From IMG/VR virus record IMGVR_UViG_3300002835_000280, positions 1 through 51,120 of that record: 51,120 bases of DNA; one strand, given 5' to 3'. Both the position numbers and the translations under genes were made by a program. Positions 39,155 through 47,513 of the stretch are shown here, in pieces. The stretch's first letter is position 1; each line of letters opens with the position of its first letter. Source of the stretch: a virus. A model generated the notes under the pieces. That model worked only from the letters and a program-made list of their open reading frames with translations. It made no database searches and had not been told where the DNA came from.

Positions 39155-39558
39155 TGGATGTGTTTCGTGATTTGATTCCATCCATTCTTCAAACAAAGAA
39201 GAACGTCCTTGAAAACGACAAGGACTATCCAGCTTTCGTAGTGAACCGGGCTCTCTCGTTTCACTACGATTGCGTTCTTCAAGCAAATGAAATGAACCAG
39301 AATCCTGGTTTACCTGCATCCATGCAATACCAGTATTTGCTAAATACAGTGAGAGGCTATAAAAGGCCTTTTCGCAAGTGGGAGAAGCGTGAGACCATTG
39401 ATGACTTAGAAGCCGTCAAAGAATACTATAACTATTCTAACGAAAAGGCCCGAGAAGCATTGGTTCTACTGGACGCTAACCAACTCGAAACAATAAGAAA
39501 AGCAATCGACAAAGGTGGCACAAATGACAGTAAACCTAGACGAGTTCGTGGAAGTTAA
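39154..39558 (+). CDS. gp62: gp62 clamp loader small subunit
   Basis: 134 residues, shorter than T4 gp62 (187). Recognisable by position and by the opening MDVFRDLIPSILQTKKNVLE and the later FVVNRALSFHYDCVLQANEM then NTVRGYKRPFRKWEKRE. It has no ATPase motif, as expected. The short length matches small gp62 proteins of exo-T4 phages. It overlaps regA by 35 bases. Confidence 0.87.
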   Translation: MDVFRDLIPSILQTKKNVLENDKDYPAFVVNRALSFHYDCVLQANEMNQNPGLPASMQYQYLLNTVRGYKRPFRKWEKRETIDDLEAVKEYYNYSNEKAREALVLLDANQLETIRKAIDKGGTNDSKPRRVRGS

Positions 39559-39937
39559 ACTTCCGGACCCTCAGGCCTTCCTTAAGGTGAAAGAGACGTT
39601 AACCCGTATTGGTGTAGCGTCTAAGAAAGATAAGACACTCTATCAGTCATGTCATATTCTACATAAGCAAGGCCACTACTATCTCGTTCATTTCAAGGAG
39701 ATGTTTATGTTGGATGGAAAACCAACAGACTTCTCAGAAGAAGATCGTGGTAGAAGAAACACTATCGCTAATCTATTGGCAGAATGGGGACTAGTAACTC
39801 TAGTCACACCAAGCAAATCACAAGAACCATTAACACCTCTTAACCGTATCAAGATCATATCTTATGGTGAGAAGGGTGAATGGAATCTAGTTGCTAAGTA
39901 TTCATTGGGAAAGAAACGTTTTTCAGATACAGAATAA
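39524..39937 (+). CDS. regA: RegA translational repressor
   Basis: 137 residues (T4 RegA: 122). RNA-binding repressor that blocks ribosome sites of early phage messages, including clamp-loader genes. The central block FLKVKETLTRIGVASKKDKT, LYQSCHILHKQGHYYLVHFK is almost the same as in T4. Start at ATG 39524, with AAAGGTGG just upstream; GTG 39515 is inside that site. The extra N-terminal residues MTVNLDEFVEVKLPDPQA are mild. Confidence 0.95.
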   Translation: MTVNLDEFVEVKLPDPQAFLKVKETLTRIGVASKKDKTLYQSCHILHKQGHYYLVHFKEMFMLDGKPTDFSEEDRGRRNTIANLLAEWGLVTLVTPSKSQEPLTPLNRIKIISYGEKGEWNLVAKYSLGKKRFSDTE

Positions 39938-39952
39938 GAAAGTGAGTTCGTT

Positions 39953-40561
39953 ATGACAACATTGAGAATATGGAAAACAAATCCTGCCGTCCAGCTTCCT
40001 AAACACCAGACGGCACAATCAGCCTGTTTTGACCTAGCCTTTCAGACCGCAGGAAAGAATAGCTATAAGGGTTATTCTCATATGAATAAGCCTTTCTCCA
40101 GAGAGATGAAGGATCGTCTTACCATCGCTCCAGGTGAGCGGGCGCTCATTCCAACGGGGTGTATCATGGATATACCAGAAGGCTTCTCCGTGCGTCTCCA
40201 CGCTCGTTCCGGAACGTCTCTAAAGCAGGGTCTAGTCCTTGCTAATGCCGAAGGTGTGATTGATTCCGATTACGTTGAGGAAGTGTTTATCATACTTCAC
40301 AATATCTCTGGTAATGCCGTTACCATTGAGAACGGTGACCGTATCGCCCAGGCGGAACTTGTTAAGAATGTGGAATACACCGTCGAAGAAACACCAGCAC
40401 GACCACTACCAAAGACCAGCCGAGCAGGTGGATTTGGTTCTACAGGTATCACAAACCAACACAATATGGTCGTCATAAATATTCCAGAAACTAAAGAGGT
40501 CAAGGTTGAAGAACCTGCGCCTGTTAAACGTGGTAGAGGTAGACCAAGAAAGAATGCCTAA
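39953..40561 (+). CDS. dut: dUTPase with C-terminal AT-hook
   Basis: 202 residues. Trimeric dUTPase motifs: I in SACFDLAFQ, II in LHARSGTSLKQG, III in LANAEGVIDSDY, IV in NGDRIAQAELV, V in RAGGFGSTG. Converts dUTP to dUMP, protecting phage DNA from uracil. Insertion of about 20 residues after motif I. After motif V there is an unusual 40-residue tail ending in KRGRGRPRKN, a textbook AT-hook for minor-groove binding. The stop overlaps the next ATG. Confidence 0.94.
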   Translation: MTTLRIWKTNPAVQLPKHQTAQSACFDLAFQTAGKNSYKGYSHMNKPFSREMKDRLTIAPGERALIPTGCIMDIPEGFSVRLHARSGTSLKQGLVLANAEGVIDSDYVEEVFIILHNISGNAVTIENGDRIAQAELVKNVEYTVEETPARPLPKTSRAGGFGSTGITNQHNMVVINIPETKEVKVEEPAPVKRGRGRPRKNA

Positions 40562-41099
40562 AGCCCATAGAGTTGGTGATCAAAGAATGTGTGGTGCCGT
40601 TACGACAAGTGCTGGCATCAACACAAACGTTTTTGTTAACGGTCAACTGGCATCCGTTGTTGGTGACCTTGACAGTCACAATAACCTTGGTGCTTTGATA
40701 TCACAATCACCTGGCACTATTTTGATTAACGGCATTCCTATGATCGCTGCTATCATGGATCAAGGTTCGCCAGATCAAGAAGGTATTGTTACACACGTTA
40801 CAGGACTACCAACTCCAGGCACAGGATCGCCTAACGTCAATATGTATGGTGGTCAAGGCACATTCGGCGGTGGATTAGGAAACTTTGGTCTATCTGGTGT
40901 TCCCGGTATCGGTGAGGTCATGCAAATCGGTTCTCAGATTGTAGGACAAGTATATCGCACCGCAGTTCAAAGTGGTAGTTCGGGAATGATGGCTCTTAAC
41001 AATATGAATCCTGCCGTAACTCCACCGACGGTCAATACAACCATTACAAGTGCTAATACAGGAAAGACATTTACGTTTACCTCGTATTATACCTCTTGA
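40554..41099 (+). CDS. PAAR-domain spike-tip protein
   Basis: 181 residues from ATG 40554. PAAR pattern: AHRVGDQRMCGAVTTSAGIN, TNVFVNGQLASVVGDLDSH and GTILINGIPMIAAIMDQGS, the repeated 'NGxPxaxxgD' strands that fold to a sharp cone on VgrG or gp5 spikes (T4 gp5.4). C-terminal 90 residues are Gly/Asn/Thr-rich, of unknown role. It is odd to find this tail gene among replication genes, overlapping dut by eight bases and next to an early promoter. Confidence 0.8.
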   Translation: MPKAHRVGDQRMCGAVTTSAGINTNVFVNGQLASVVGDLDSHNNLGALISQSPGTILINGIPMIAAIMDQGSPDQEGIVTHVTGLPTPGTGSPNVNMYGGQGTFGGGLGNFGLSGVPGIGEVMQIGSQIVGQVYRTAVQSGSSGMMALNNMNPAVTPPTVNTTITSANTGKTFTFTSYYTS

Positions 41100-41125
41100 C
41101 AAGTTTGTGACAATTACTATATAAT
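41096..41125 (+). promoter_or_regulatory. sigma70-type promoter for hsp20
   Basis: TTGACA at 41096-41101, 18-base spacer, TATAAT at 41120-41125. The -35 box overlaps the stop codon of the PAAR gene. Predicted start of the RNA is about 41132, the first base of a hairpin. Confidence 0.82.
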
Positions 41126-41130
41126 GTTAT

Positions 41131-41176
41131 GACGATAGCCGAAAGGTATCGTCCTTATACTCTCGCTGAAAAGGAG
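41131..41176 (+). promoter_or_regulatory. hsp20 leader hairpins, RNA-thermometer candidate
   Basis: GACGATA (41131-41137) pairs with TATCGTC (41147-41153) at the very 5' end of the predicted RNA. TCCTT (41152-41156) can pair with AAGGA (41171-41175), the ribosome site of hsp20. The second stem is short (5 bp) and would melt easily; it shares two bases with the first. Heat-controlled leaders before hsp20 genes (ROSE type) are known in rhizobia; this one is not a clear ROSE by sequence. Confidence 0.45.
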
Positions 41177-41183
41177 AACTAAT

Positions 41184-41708
41184 ATGACAAACGACTATTT
41201 CGGAATCCCAACCGGCCTTGCCCGCCAGTTTATCGGCTTTGAACAAATGCTAGATAAGATTAGAGAGGCAAGCGAAACCCTTCCTAAGATTCCATCTTAC
41301 CCTCCATACAATATCAAGAAGATTGACGATGAACATTTCGTGATTGAAATGGCTGTCGCTGGCTTCGGTAAGACCGACCTTGATATTGAATTGAAAGATG
41401 GTACGCTAACCGTATCTGGTAGTCATGATGCAGATGACAAGGATTATATCTACCAAGGTATTGCTAATCGTGCCTTTACTCGCAAGTTTACTCTTGCTGA
41501 CACTGTTGTTGTAAAAAATGCGGAGTTAGTCAATGGTCTACTTAAAATTGCTCTCGAACGTTTTGTACCGGAAGAAAAGAAGGCGAAGAAAATCGACATC
41601 ATGGATCCGTTCGGTGTCCAGGAAGTGACAAAGCAATTTCTGACCGAAGGTACTAAGACCTGGGTCGATCTAGCACAAAAGACCATGGATGCCGTGACAC
41701 CTAAGTAA
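41184..41708 (+). CDS. hsp20: Hsp20 / alpha-crystallin small heat-shock protein
   Basis: 174 residues. Alpha-crystallin domain: YPPYNIKKIDDEHFVIEMAV, AGFGKTDLDIELKDGTLTVS, YIYQGIANRAFTRKFTLADT and NGLLKIALERFVPEEKK, ending in the C-terminal anchor-like KKIDI. Close to bacterial IbpA-type proteins. A similar Hsp20 is common in T4-like cyanophages. It would hold unfolded virion or host proteins during infection. Single-gene unit with own promoter and terminator. Confidence 0.95.
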   Translation: MTNDYFGIPTGLARQFIGFEQMLDKIREASETLPKIPSYPPYNIKKIDDEHFVIEMAVAGFGKTDLDIELKDGTLTVSGSHDADDKDYIYQGIANRAFTRKFTLADTVVVKNAELVNGLLKIALERFVPEEKKAKKIDIMDPFGVQEVTKQFLTEGTKTWVDLAQKTMDAVTPK

Positions 41709-41718
41709 GAATAACAAG

Positions 41719-41765
41719 ACCCCTCCACGCCTCTCGTAGAAGCGCACCCGGAGGGGTTACTTTTA
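41719..41765 (+). terminator. intrinsic terminator after hsp20
   Basis: ACCCCTCC (41719-41726) pairs perfectly with GGAGGGGT (41750-41757). An inner stem of three bp plus three bp fits inside the 23-base loop. TACTTTTAT follows. It separates hsp20 from the glycan cluster. Confidence 0.7.
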
Positions 41766-41778
41766 TAATGAGGTTACT

Positions 41779-42531
41779 ATGAAACTTGTGATTGAAGAAT
41801 CCCCAAAGACTGTAACAGTTATTACTCCTACAATTGGTTCTCCTAAACTTTGGGATGCTGTTGAGTCCGTCAAAGCACAAACTTATCCTTGTAAGCATCT
41901 AATCGTCCTTGATGGTCCGGATGTTAAAGCAGACCGCTTGCCATGGCCGCATGATGGTTATGATAGCATTATTGTAAAGACACCAGAGAACACAGGTAAG
42001 ACTGGTGGCAACTTTTATGGTCATCGCATCTATGCGGCTTATCCACATCTACTCAATTCAGATTACATTCTATTCCTCGATGAAGATAACTGGTATGAAC
42101 CTAATCATGTTGAAACACTGGTCAAGACTATTGAAGCAAAGAACCTAGACTTTGCCTATTCTCTCCGTCAGATTTATGATAATGGTAGGCATTTCCGTTG
42201 CAATGACAATTGTGAAAGCCTTGGTAAGTGGCCAATCTTTATGTCCCGTAGTTCTCGTCATGGTGAACAGTTCCTAATCGACACATCATCGTTCTGTTTC
42301 ACAAGAGAGTTTATCCAAAAGACATGCCATCTATGGCATTCTGGTTGGGGTGGTGACCGTCGTTATTTCTATGCTGTTAAAGATCAAGCTAAGTTTGACA
42401 CAAACGGCAAACATACACTATGCTATCGTTTAGATGGCAATCCTAATTCAGTAACAGAACAATTCTTTGTTGAAGGTAACAAGACACAAGAAGCATATTA
42501 TGAAGGGAAGTTTCCATGGCTAAGGACCTGA
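41779..42531 (+). CDS. family 2-type glycosyltransferase
   Basis: 250 residues. GT2-like GT-A fold: TVTVITPTIGSPKLWDAVES near residue 12, KHLIVLDGPDV near 36, and the metal-binding DxD motif YILFLDEDNWYEPNHV near 95-110, with DTSSFCFTREFI later. First gene of a run of at least eleven glycan-related genes joined by short overlaps; no clear promoter is seen other than possible read-through. Donor and acceptor unknown. Confidence 0.87.
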   Translation: MKLVIEESPKTVTVITPTIGSPKLWDAVESVKAQTYPCKHLIVLDGPDVKADRLPWPHDGYDSIIVKTPENTGKTGGNFYGHRIYAAYPHLLNSDYILFLDEDNWYEPNHVETLVKTIEAKNLDFAYSLRQIYDNGRHFRCNDNCESLGKWPIFMSRSSRHGEQFLIDTSSFCFTREFIQKTCHLWHSGWGGDRRYFYAVKDQAKFDTNGKHTLCYRLDGNPNSVTEQFFVEGNKTQEAYYEGKFPWLRT

Positions 42532-43409
42532 TAATTGGTGGGGCGAGCGGCTACAATTGGGATCAGTTGAAATACTGGGTCAATTCTATTAAGAAAACTG
42601 GTTTCAAGGGTGATGTTGTTATCGTTGCCACTAACATGCCAGGTGATACAGTTAAGAAGCTGGTAGAGAATGATGTTAAAGTCTATGCCTATGGTCAGAG
42701 AACGGAAGATGGTGGTATCGGTAAAACCGAGAATAACATTCCTCCACACGTTGAACGTTTTCTATTCATTTGGGATTACCTGCGCCGGAACAAGGACACT
42801 TATCGTTATGTTACCGTTACTGATACACGTGACGTTATCTTTCAGAAGGATCCAACCGAGTATCTTAGTTCTAATCTATTTGCACAGTCCATTGTGTGTG
42901 CCTCCGAAGGATTGTCATACAAAGACGAACCATGGGGAAACAAGAACCTTCTTGACACCTTCGGTCCTTTAGTGTATGATGAACTTAAAGATGGGTTGAT
43001 CTACAATGTAGGAACGATTGCCGGCTTCTATGAGGAAGTTCGTGATCTACTATTACAGATTTTCTTTCAATCTGTCAATCGTCCGATTCCAATTGTGGAT
43101 CAGGCAGTGTTTAACTTTCTGATTAACCAGCATCCTCTACGTGGTGAAACTCTATTCACTAACAATGTAAGTGGTTGGGCTGTCCAGTTAGGTACAACTA
43201 AGGCAGCCGTCGCTGCTGGTGCTGGTGATATCGGTTTGGCAGTTAAGCAAGATCCGTCCAAGATGGATGAATATATAAAAGTATATCAAGATGAACAGCC
43301 TGTAGTAAACGGCGACATGGTATATAATGATCATGTGGCTTTCACCATCGTCCACCAGTGGGACCGTGTTCCTGCTATCAAAGAATTGGTTATGAAGAAA
43401 TATGGATAA
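42516..43409 (+). CDS. putative glycosyltransferase (GT-A-like, DxD)
   Basis: 297 residues. Opens KDLIIGGASGYNWDQLKYW with a Rossmann-like VVIVATNMPGD strand; the segment YVTVTDTRDVIFQKDPTEY holds a DxRD motif in the place of the GT-A metal site, and LIYNVGTIAGFYEE plus IPIVDQAVFNFLI follow. This resembles eukaryote- and phage-like uncharacterised transferases, not a named CAZy family I can pick. Overlaps both neighbours by a few bases. Confidence 0.7.
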   Translation: MAKDLIIGGASGYNWDQLKYWVNSIKKTGFKGDVVIVATNMPGDTVKKLVENDVKVYAYGQRTEDGGIGKTENNIPPHVERFLFIWDYLRRNKDTYRYVTVTDTRDVIFQKDPTEYLSSNLFAQSIVCASEGLSYKDEPWGNKNLLDTFGPLVYDELKDGLIYNVGTIAGFYEEVRDLLLQIFFQSVNRPIPIVDQAVFNFLINQHPLRGETLFTNNVSGWAVQLGTTKAAVAAGAGDIGLAVKQDPSKMDEYIKVYQDEQPVVNGDMVYNDHVAFTIVHQWDRVPAIKELVMKKYG

Positions 43410-44259
43410 GTTAAGACTAGGCTTTGCGGATACCTTTGATGGGGCCAAAGAGTATTTCACCACTATTCTTTCCATGAGATATGAAGTAGTCCGGGACGAT
43501 CAGCGCCCGGATTATCTTATCTTTGGTGATCGTAACTTTGGTGAGACAAACGTTAGATATGAGAATTGCGTTCGTATCTTCTACACTGGTGAGAACCAGC
43601 GTCCATCAGATTATCGTCATGACTTTGCTATCACGTTTGATCATCCACAAGATCAAGCAAAGATGTATCGTTTACCTCTATATGTAATCTATGAGTTTGA
43701 CCATCTAATTCATCAGAATAGAGAGCAACGACATGTGGATGATTTTGATAATAAGAAGTTTTGTTCTTTCGTTGTAAAGAATCCTGGATGCCAGTATCGC
43801 AATTCTTGGTTTCATGCATTGAGTCAGTTTCAACAGGTAGACTCAGCAGGCCCTTTATTCAATAACATGTATAATGGTTGGCGCCCAGAAACGGTTGTTG
43901 ATAAAGTAAAGTTTATGAGTGACTACAAGTTCAATCTGTGTTTTGAGAATAGTTCATATCCTGGCTACTGCACCGAGAAACTATTTGAGGCTCTTTGTGC
44001 TAAGACTATTCCAATCTATTGGGGTTCGTCTACTGCTGCACTCGACTTCAATCCTAAAGCGTTTCTCAATCGTCATGACTTTGCTAATGATCAGACTTTC
44101 TTTGACAAGATCGTTTCTCTTTCTAGAAATAAAGAACTATACAATGAAATGTATATGCAGCCTATGTTCCGTGAGGACGAGTTTAATAGAAACTTTAACA
44201 TACATCGTTTTTTGAATTGGTTTGAATCTAATGTTTATCAAGGTGTGATCAATGAATAA
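43402..44259 (+). CDS. GT10-type fucosyltransferase-like protein
   Basis: 285 residues. The C-terminal half holds the alpha-1,3-fucosyltransferase block YKFNLCFENSSYPGYCTEKL, FEALCAKTIPIYWGSSTA, which binds GDP-fucose in GT10 enzymes. The N-terminal half is the variable acceptor domain (DYLIFGDRNFGETNVRYENC). Sugar could be fucose or a similar deoxysugar. No GDP-fucose synthesis genes (gmd, fcl) are seen in the window, so donor would come from host or from outside the window. Confidence 0.88.
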   Translation: MDKLRLGFADTFDGAKEYFTTILSMRYEVVRDDQRPDYLIFGDRNFGETNVRYENCVRIFYTGENQRPSDYRHDFAITFDHPQDQAKMYRLPLYVIYEFDHLIHQNREQRHVDDFDNKKFCSFVVKNPGCQYRNSWFHALSQFQQVDSAGPLFNNMYNGWRPETVVDKVKFMSDYKFNLCFENSSYPGYCTEKLFEALCAKTIPIYWGSSTAALDFNPKAFLNRHDFANDQTFFDKIVSLSRNKELYNEMYMQPMFREDEFNRNFNIHRFLNWFESNVYQGVINE

Positions 44260-44980
44260 AGCCCTAATCATTACTCCCACAGGTCGTCCGATCTATCATC
44301 ATGAAGATTATGACAAAGACAATCACTGGCGCTTTACAAAGCCCGAGCGCACATATGAGACTTGTGTGGTTGTCTATAATGACTTTCAGCCAGAGCCAGG
44401 AACTTATGACTATATCATTCGTCGCAAGGGTCTAAAATGGAATCTTGCACCAGAGGTTTCTAAGATCATCAACTGGCAGGACTATGATTACATCGGAGTG
44501 TGGGACGATGACTATGCTACCGATATTAAGTCTGTCAATCTTGCTTTGTCATATGCTCGGCGCTATGATTTTAGATTGTTTCAACAGGCCACTACATCAT
44601 TCCAGACATACGATTGCCTCAAGCATAATCCAGAGTTTGCTTTTACCGAGACAAACTTTATTGAGTTAGGTGTTCCATTCTTCCGTAATGATATCTATCG
44701 CAAGGTTCTTCGTTTCTTGGATGCCTATAAGTATGAAGCATCCGATTGGGGCATTGATAAGGTTCTTTGTTTTTATCTACAGGCGTCGGCTCATGTGGTT
44801 CATGATTGCACAGTTAGACACATGCTACCAGATGAAAGCACCTATAATAAAGAAGATGGCTTTAGAGAAATGGAATATTTAATGCGTGACTTCTTTCCAA
44901 AGTATATGAAAGAGAACTTTGGTTTAGACTATCAGTATTCGGATGTCCAGAAAACAATAAGGGCTTATAAGCATGGATAA
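44252..44980 (+). CDS. DUF707-like / putative glycosyltransferase
   Basis: 242 residues. NKALIITPTGRPIYHHED at the start, YDYIGVWDDDYATDIKSVNL near residue 74 (acidic triad in the place of a DxD), then RLFQQATTSFQTYDCLKHN and YEASDWGIDKVLCFYLQ. The pattern fits DUF707-like proteins, thought to be glycosyltransferases. ATGA-type overlap with neighbours on both sides. Confidence 0.65.
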   Translation: MNKALIITPTGRPIYHHEDYDKDNHWRFTKPERTYETCVVVYNDFQPEPGTYDYIIRRKGLKWNLAPEVSKIINWQDYDYIGVWDDDYATDIKSVNLALSYARRYDFRLFQQATTSFQTYDCLKHNPEFAFTETNFIELGVPFFRNDIYRKVLRFLDAYKYEASDWGIDKVLCFYLQASAHVVHDCTVRHMLPDESTYNKEDGFREMEYLMRDFFPKYMKENFGLDYQYSDVQKTIRAYKHG

Positions 44981-45764
44981 ATTGACAAGATACATTAACT
45001 GGATTGACGTTAAGCGACAGTATCAAAACTCCCTTCCTTTCAATCATGTTATTATCGACGACTTCTTCCTACCACATGTAGCTGAACAACTCGCCACAGA
45101 GTTTCCATCATATAACAATCCTGGCCTCGGCTTCTATAACAATGCTATTGAGAACAAGAAAGTTCTTAACAAGTGGGACAAGTTTCCAAAGCTAACATAT
45201 CAGGTCTTTACATACCTGGCTCGTAGTGAGTTTCTTTCTAACATGAGAGAACTTATTGATGAACCAAATCTAAACATGGATATTGGTTTGAATGGAGGCG
45301 GCTGGCATATGCATGGTCGTTCTGGAAAGAACAATGTCCATCTTGATTACAACATTCATCCAAAGCTAGGCGAACAGCGCAAACTAAACATCATCATCTA
45401 TATGACACCAAACTGGAAGAAAGAATGGGAAGGTGGACTTGAAATCTGGTCGCATGATCCTGTGAACTTTGCTCCTAAGGATCTTGTCAAGACTGTGGAG
45501 AATAAGTTCAATCGTGCAGTCATCTTTGATACTACACAGAACTCATGGCACGGTCTACCTAATGAACTAAAATGTCCAGAAGGAACTGTTAGACAGTCTC
45601 TTGCGGCATACTATGTTCGTCCTGCTCCTGCTGGTGCTGATCCTCGTGGTAAGGCTCTATTCGCTCCTACTGCCGAACAAAAAGGTAACCCAGAGATTGA
45701 ACAGCTAATCCGTGAACGATCAAGCGTAGCAACGGCAGATAAGTTCCACGCAGGAGACAAGTAA
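44973..45764 (+). CDS. 2-oxoglutarate/Fe(II)-dependent oxygenase (prolyl-hydroxylase-like fold)
   Basis: 263 residues. VHLDYNIHPKLGEQRKLNII, IYMTPNWKKEWEGGLEIWSH and NRAVIFDTTQNSWHGLPNEL give the His-x-Asp and distal His iron ligands of the 2OG-Fe(II) family, and VRQSLAAYYVRP the 2-oxoglutarate Arg. Better conserved than the other oxygenase at 28456. Within a sugar cluster it may oxidise a sugar or a lipid/protein carrier, but such proteins also occur alone near glycosyltransferases. TAATG overlap with the next gene. Confidence 0.82.
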   Translation: MDKLTRYINWIDVKRQYQNSLPFNHVIIDDFFLPHVAEQLATEFPSYNNPGLGFYNNAIENKKVLNKWDKFPKLTYQVFTYLARSEFLSNMRELIDEPNLNMDIGLNGGGWHMHGRSGKNNVHLDYNIHPKLGEQRKLNIIIYMTPNWKKEWEGGLEIWSHDPVNFAPKDLVKTVENKFNRAVIFDTTQNSWHGLPNELKCPEGTVRQSLAAYYVRPAPAGADPRGKALFAPTAEQKGNPEIEQLIRERSSVATADKFHAGDK

Positions 45765-46474
45765 TGGAAGAGACCGACGTTGTATTCTTTATCAATAGCG
45801 CCATGAATGTCACTGGTCGTTCCCTCTACTCTAATGATGTTAGATGGGAACAGACACAGGAAACGATTTTATCTATTGACAAACAGGTACCAAATAATAT
45901 AAAATACATTATTGACGGATCGTATCTACCAATTGAGGAATACAAACTCAAATGGTTGAATGATCATGGTGTTAGGATCATTCTAACAGGCCATGTTCCT
46001 GGCGTGAAAGAAATATCTCAACACATTGCCAGTTATGGTATTGGTAACAGTATCGCAGAAACACAGTCTATGGTTCATTTCGTCAGATGGTTCAAAGCTA
46101 ATCTACAAGAAAAAACCAAGGCAAAGCGTATCTGTAAGTTATCTGGTAGATATAAGATTAACGAGAACTTCAAGTGGGATGATCCTGCTTATGAAGGTAA
46201 GTATGTCTTTGTAAAGCACCATCAGTCAAACAGTCCTCGCAAAGCCGAATTAGACCTGAAAGGATTGTTTGTTGTTCGTTGCTGGCACATGGATTATGCT
46301 CTACTAGATAACTATGAAAGAGTTATCACAAACATCGCTAACGATTGCGCCGGTCTCGGTATCGATGCGGAAAACTCTTACTACAAAAACATTCCTAAAG
46401 ATTTACTTTATGAAGTGGAAAAGATTGGCGTAGAAGGTTATGTCTCACCCGTGGGAGTCTATGAAAATGAGTAA
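45764..46474 (+). CDS. uncharacterised, probable glycan-related transferase
   Basis: 236 residues. N-terminus DVVFFINSAMNVTGRSLYSN, then KYIIDGSYLPIEEYKLKWLN; middle AKRICKLSGRYKINENFKWD, a 'KLSGRY' motif I have seen in LPS-related GT-A proteins. No certain DxD. Assignment to glycan synthesis rests on that motif and the neighbours. It overlaps the dehydratase gene. Confidence 0.45.
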   Translation: MEETDVVFFINSAMNVTGRSLYSNDVRWEQTQETILSIDKQVPNNIKYIIDGSYLPIEEYKLKWLNDHGVRIILTGHVPGVKEISQHIASYGIGNSIAETQSMVHFVRWFKANLQEKTKAKRICKLSGRYKINENFKWDDPAYEGKYVFVKHHQSNSPRKAELDLKGLFVVRCWHMDYALLDNYERVITNIANDCAGLGIDAENSYYKNIPKDLLYEVEKIGVEGYVSPVGVYENE

Positions 46475-47513
46475 AACACTATTGATTACAGGTGGTGCCG
46501 GGTTTATCGGTCACCACGTTATTGACCTGTTCTTACAGAAAACTGATTGGAACATTGTGTCACTTGATCGCCTTGACTATTCAGGCAATCTAAATCGCCT
46601 TGATGACGTTGTTCGCCGCTATCCTGCTGAAACTCGTAAGAGAGTTAAGGTTGTGTATGGTGATCTTCGTGCAGAGGTTACATCGCTACAGGGAAACTTT
46701 ATTGGTGATGTTGATTACATCCTTCACATGGCAGCATCGTCACACGTTGACCGCTCTATTGAAGATCCAATGTCATTCGTTATGGATAACGTTGTCGGTA
46801 CAGTAAACATTCTAAACTTTGCCCGCAAGTGTAAGAACCTCAAGCGGTTCATCTATTTCTCCACTGACGAAGTTTTCGGTCCTGCTCCAGGTACCATTAC
46901 ATATGGTGAGCGTGATCGTTACAACTCAACAAATCCATACTCAGCATCTAAGGCTGCTGGTGAAGAAATGTGCGTTTCGTTCGAGAACACATACAAGCTA
47001 CCAATCTTCATTACTCACACAATGAACGTCTTTGGTCAGCGTCAGCACCCAGAGAAGTTTCTACCAATGTGTATTCGTAAGGTTCGCAATGAAGAAACTG
47101 TAACCATTCACTCTGATCCATCTAAGACAGTTCCTGGTTCACGTTTCTATATTCATGCTGCCGATGTTGCTGATGCAATGTATTTCCTACTACATCTAAC
47201 ACCAGAGCAGGAAGCAAAGGTTCATGAGCCTGATTATGGTGGAGCCAAGTGTCCAAAGTTCAACGTTGTTGGTAAAGAAGAAATCAACAATCTTGAATTG
47301 GCTAAGTATGTTGCAGGTGCAGAAGGCAAAGAACTCAATTATGAGATGGTAGACTTCCATTCATCTCGTCCAGGCCATGATCTTCGTTATGGTCTATCTG
47401 GCGAATATATGAAGTCACTTGGTTGGGAGCCTCGCTTTACTCTCCGTGAACGTATCAAGGAAGTGGTCGATTGGTCACTTGCTAACCCAGAATGGATTGA
47501 GGTGACAGAATGA
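46467..47513 (+). CDS. dTDP-glucose 4,6-dehydratase-like enzyme (RmlB family)
   Basis: 348 residues from ATG 46467, nine bases after GGGAG (ATG 46461 has only three). Extended short-chain dehydrogenase: NAD motif GGAGFIG at 9-15, YGDLRAE near 64, STDEVFG at 132-138 (Asp-Glu of the dehydratase) and the catalytic Tyr/Lys in YSASK at 158-162. It makes NDP-4-keto-6-deoxyglucose from NDP-glucose. The product is the usual precursor for rhamnose and branched or amino deoxysugars. ATGA overlap with the next gene. Confidence 0.88.
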   Translation: MSKTLLITGGAGFIGHHVIDLFLQKTDWNIVSLDRLDYSGNLNRLDDVVRRYPAETRKRVKVVYGDLRAEVTSLQGNFIGDVDYILHMAASSHVDRSIEDPMSFVMDNVVGTVNILNFARKCKNLKRFIYFSTDEVFGPAPGTITYGERDRYNSTNPYSASKAAGEEMCVSFENTYKLPIFITHTMNVFGQRQHPEKFLPMCIRKVRNEETVTIHSDPSKTVPGSRFYIHAADVADAMYFLLHLTPEQEAKVHEPDYGGAKCPKFNVVGKEEINNLELAKYVAGAEGKELNYEMVDFHSSRPGHDLRYGLSGEYMKSLGWEPRFTLRERIKEVVDWSLANPEWIEVTE

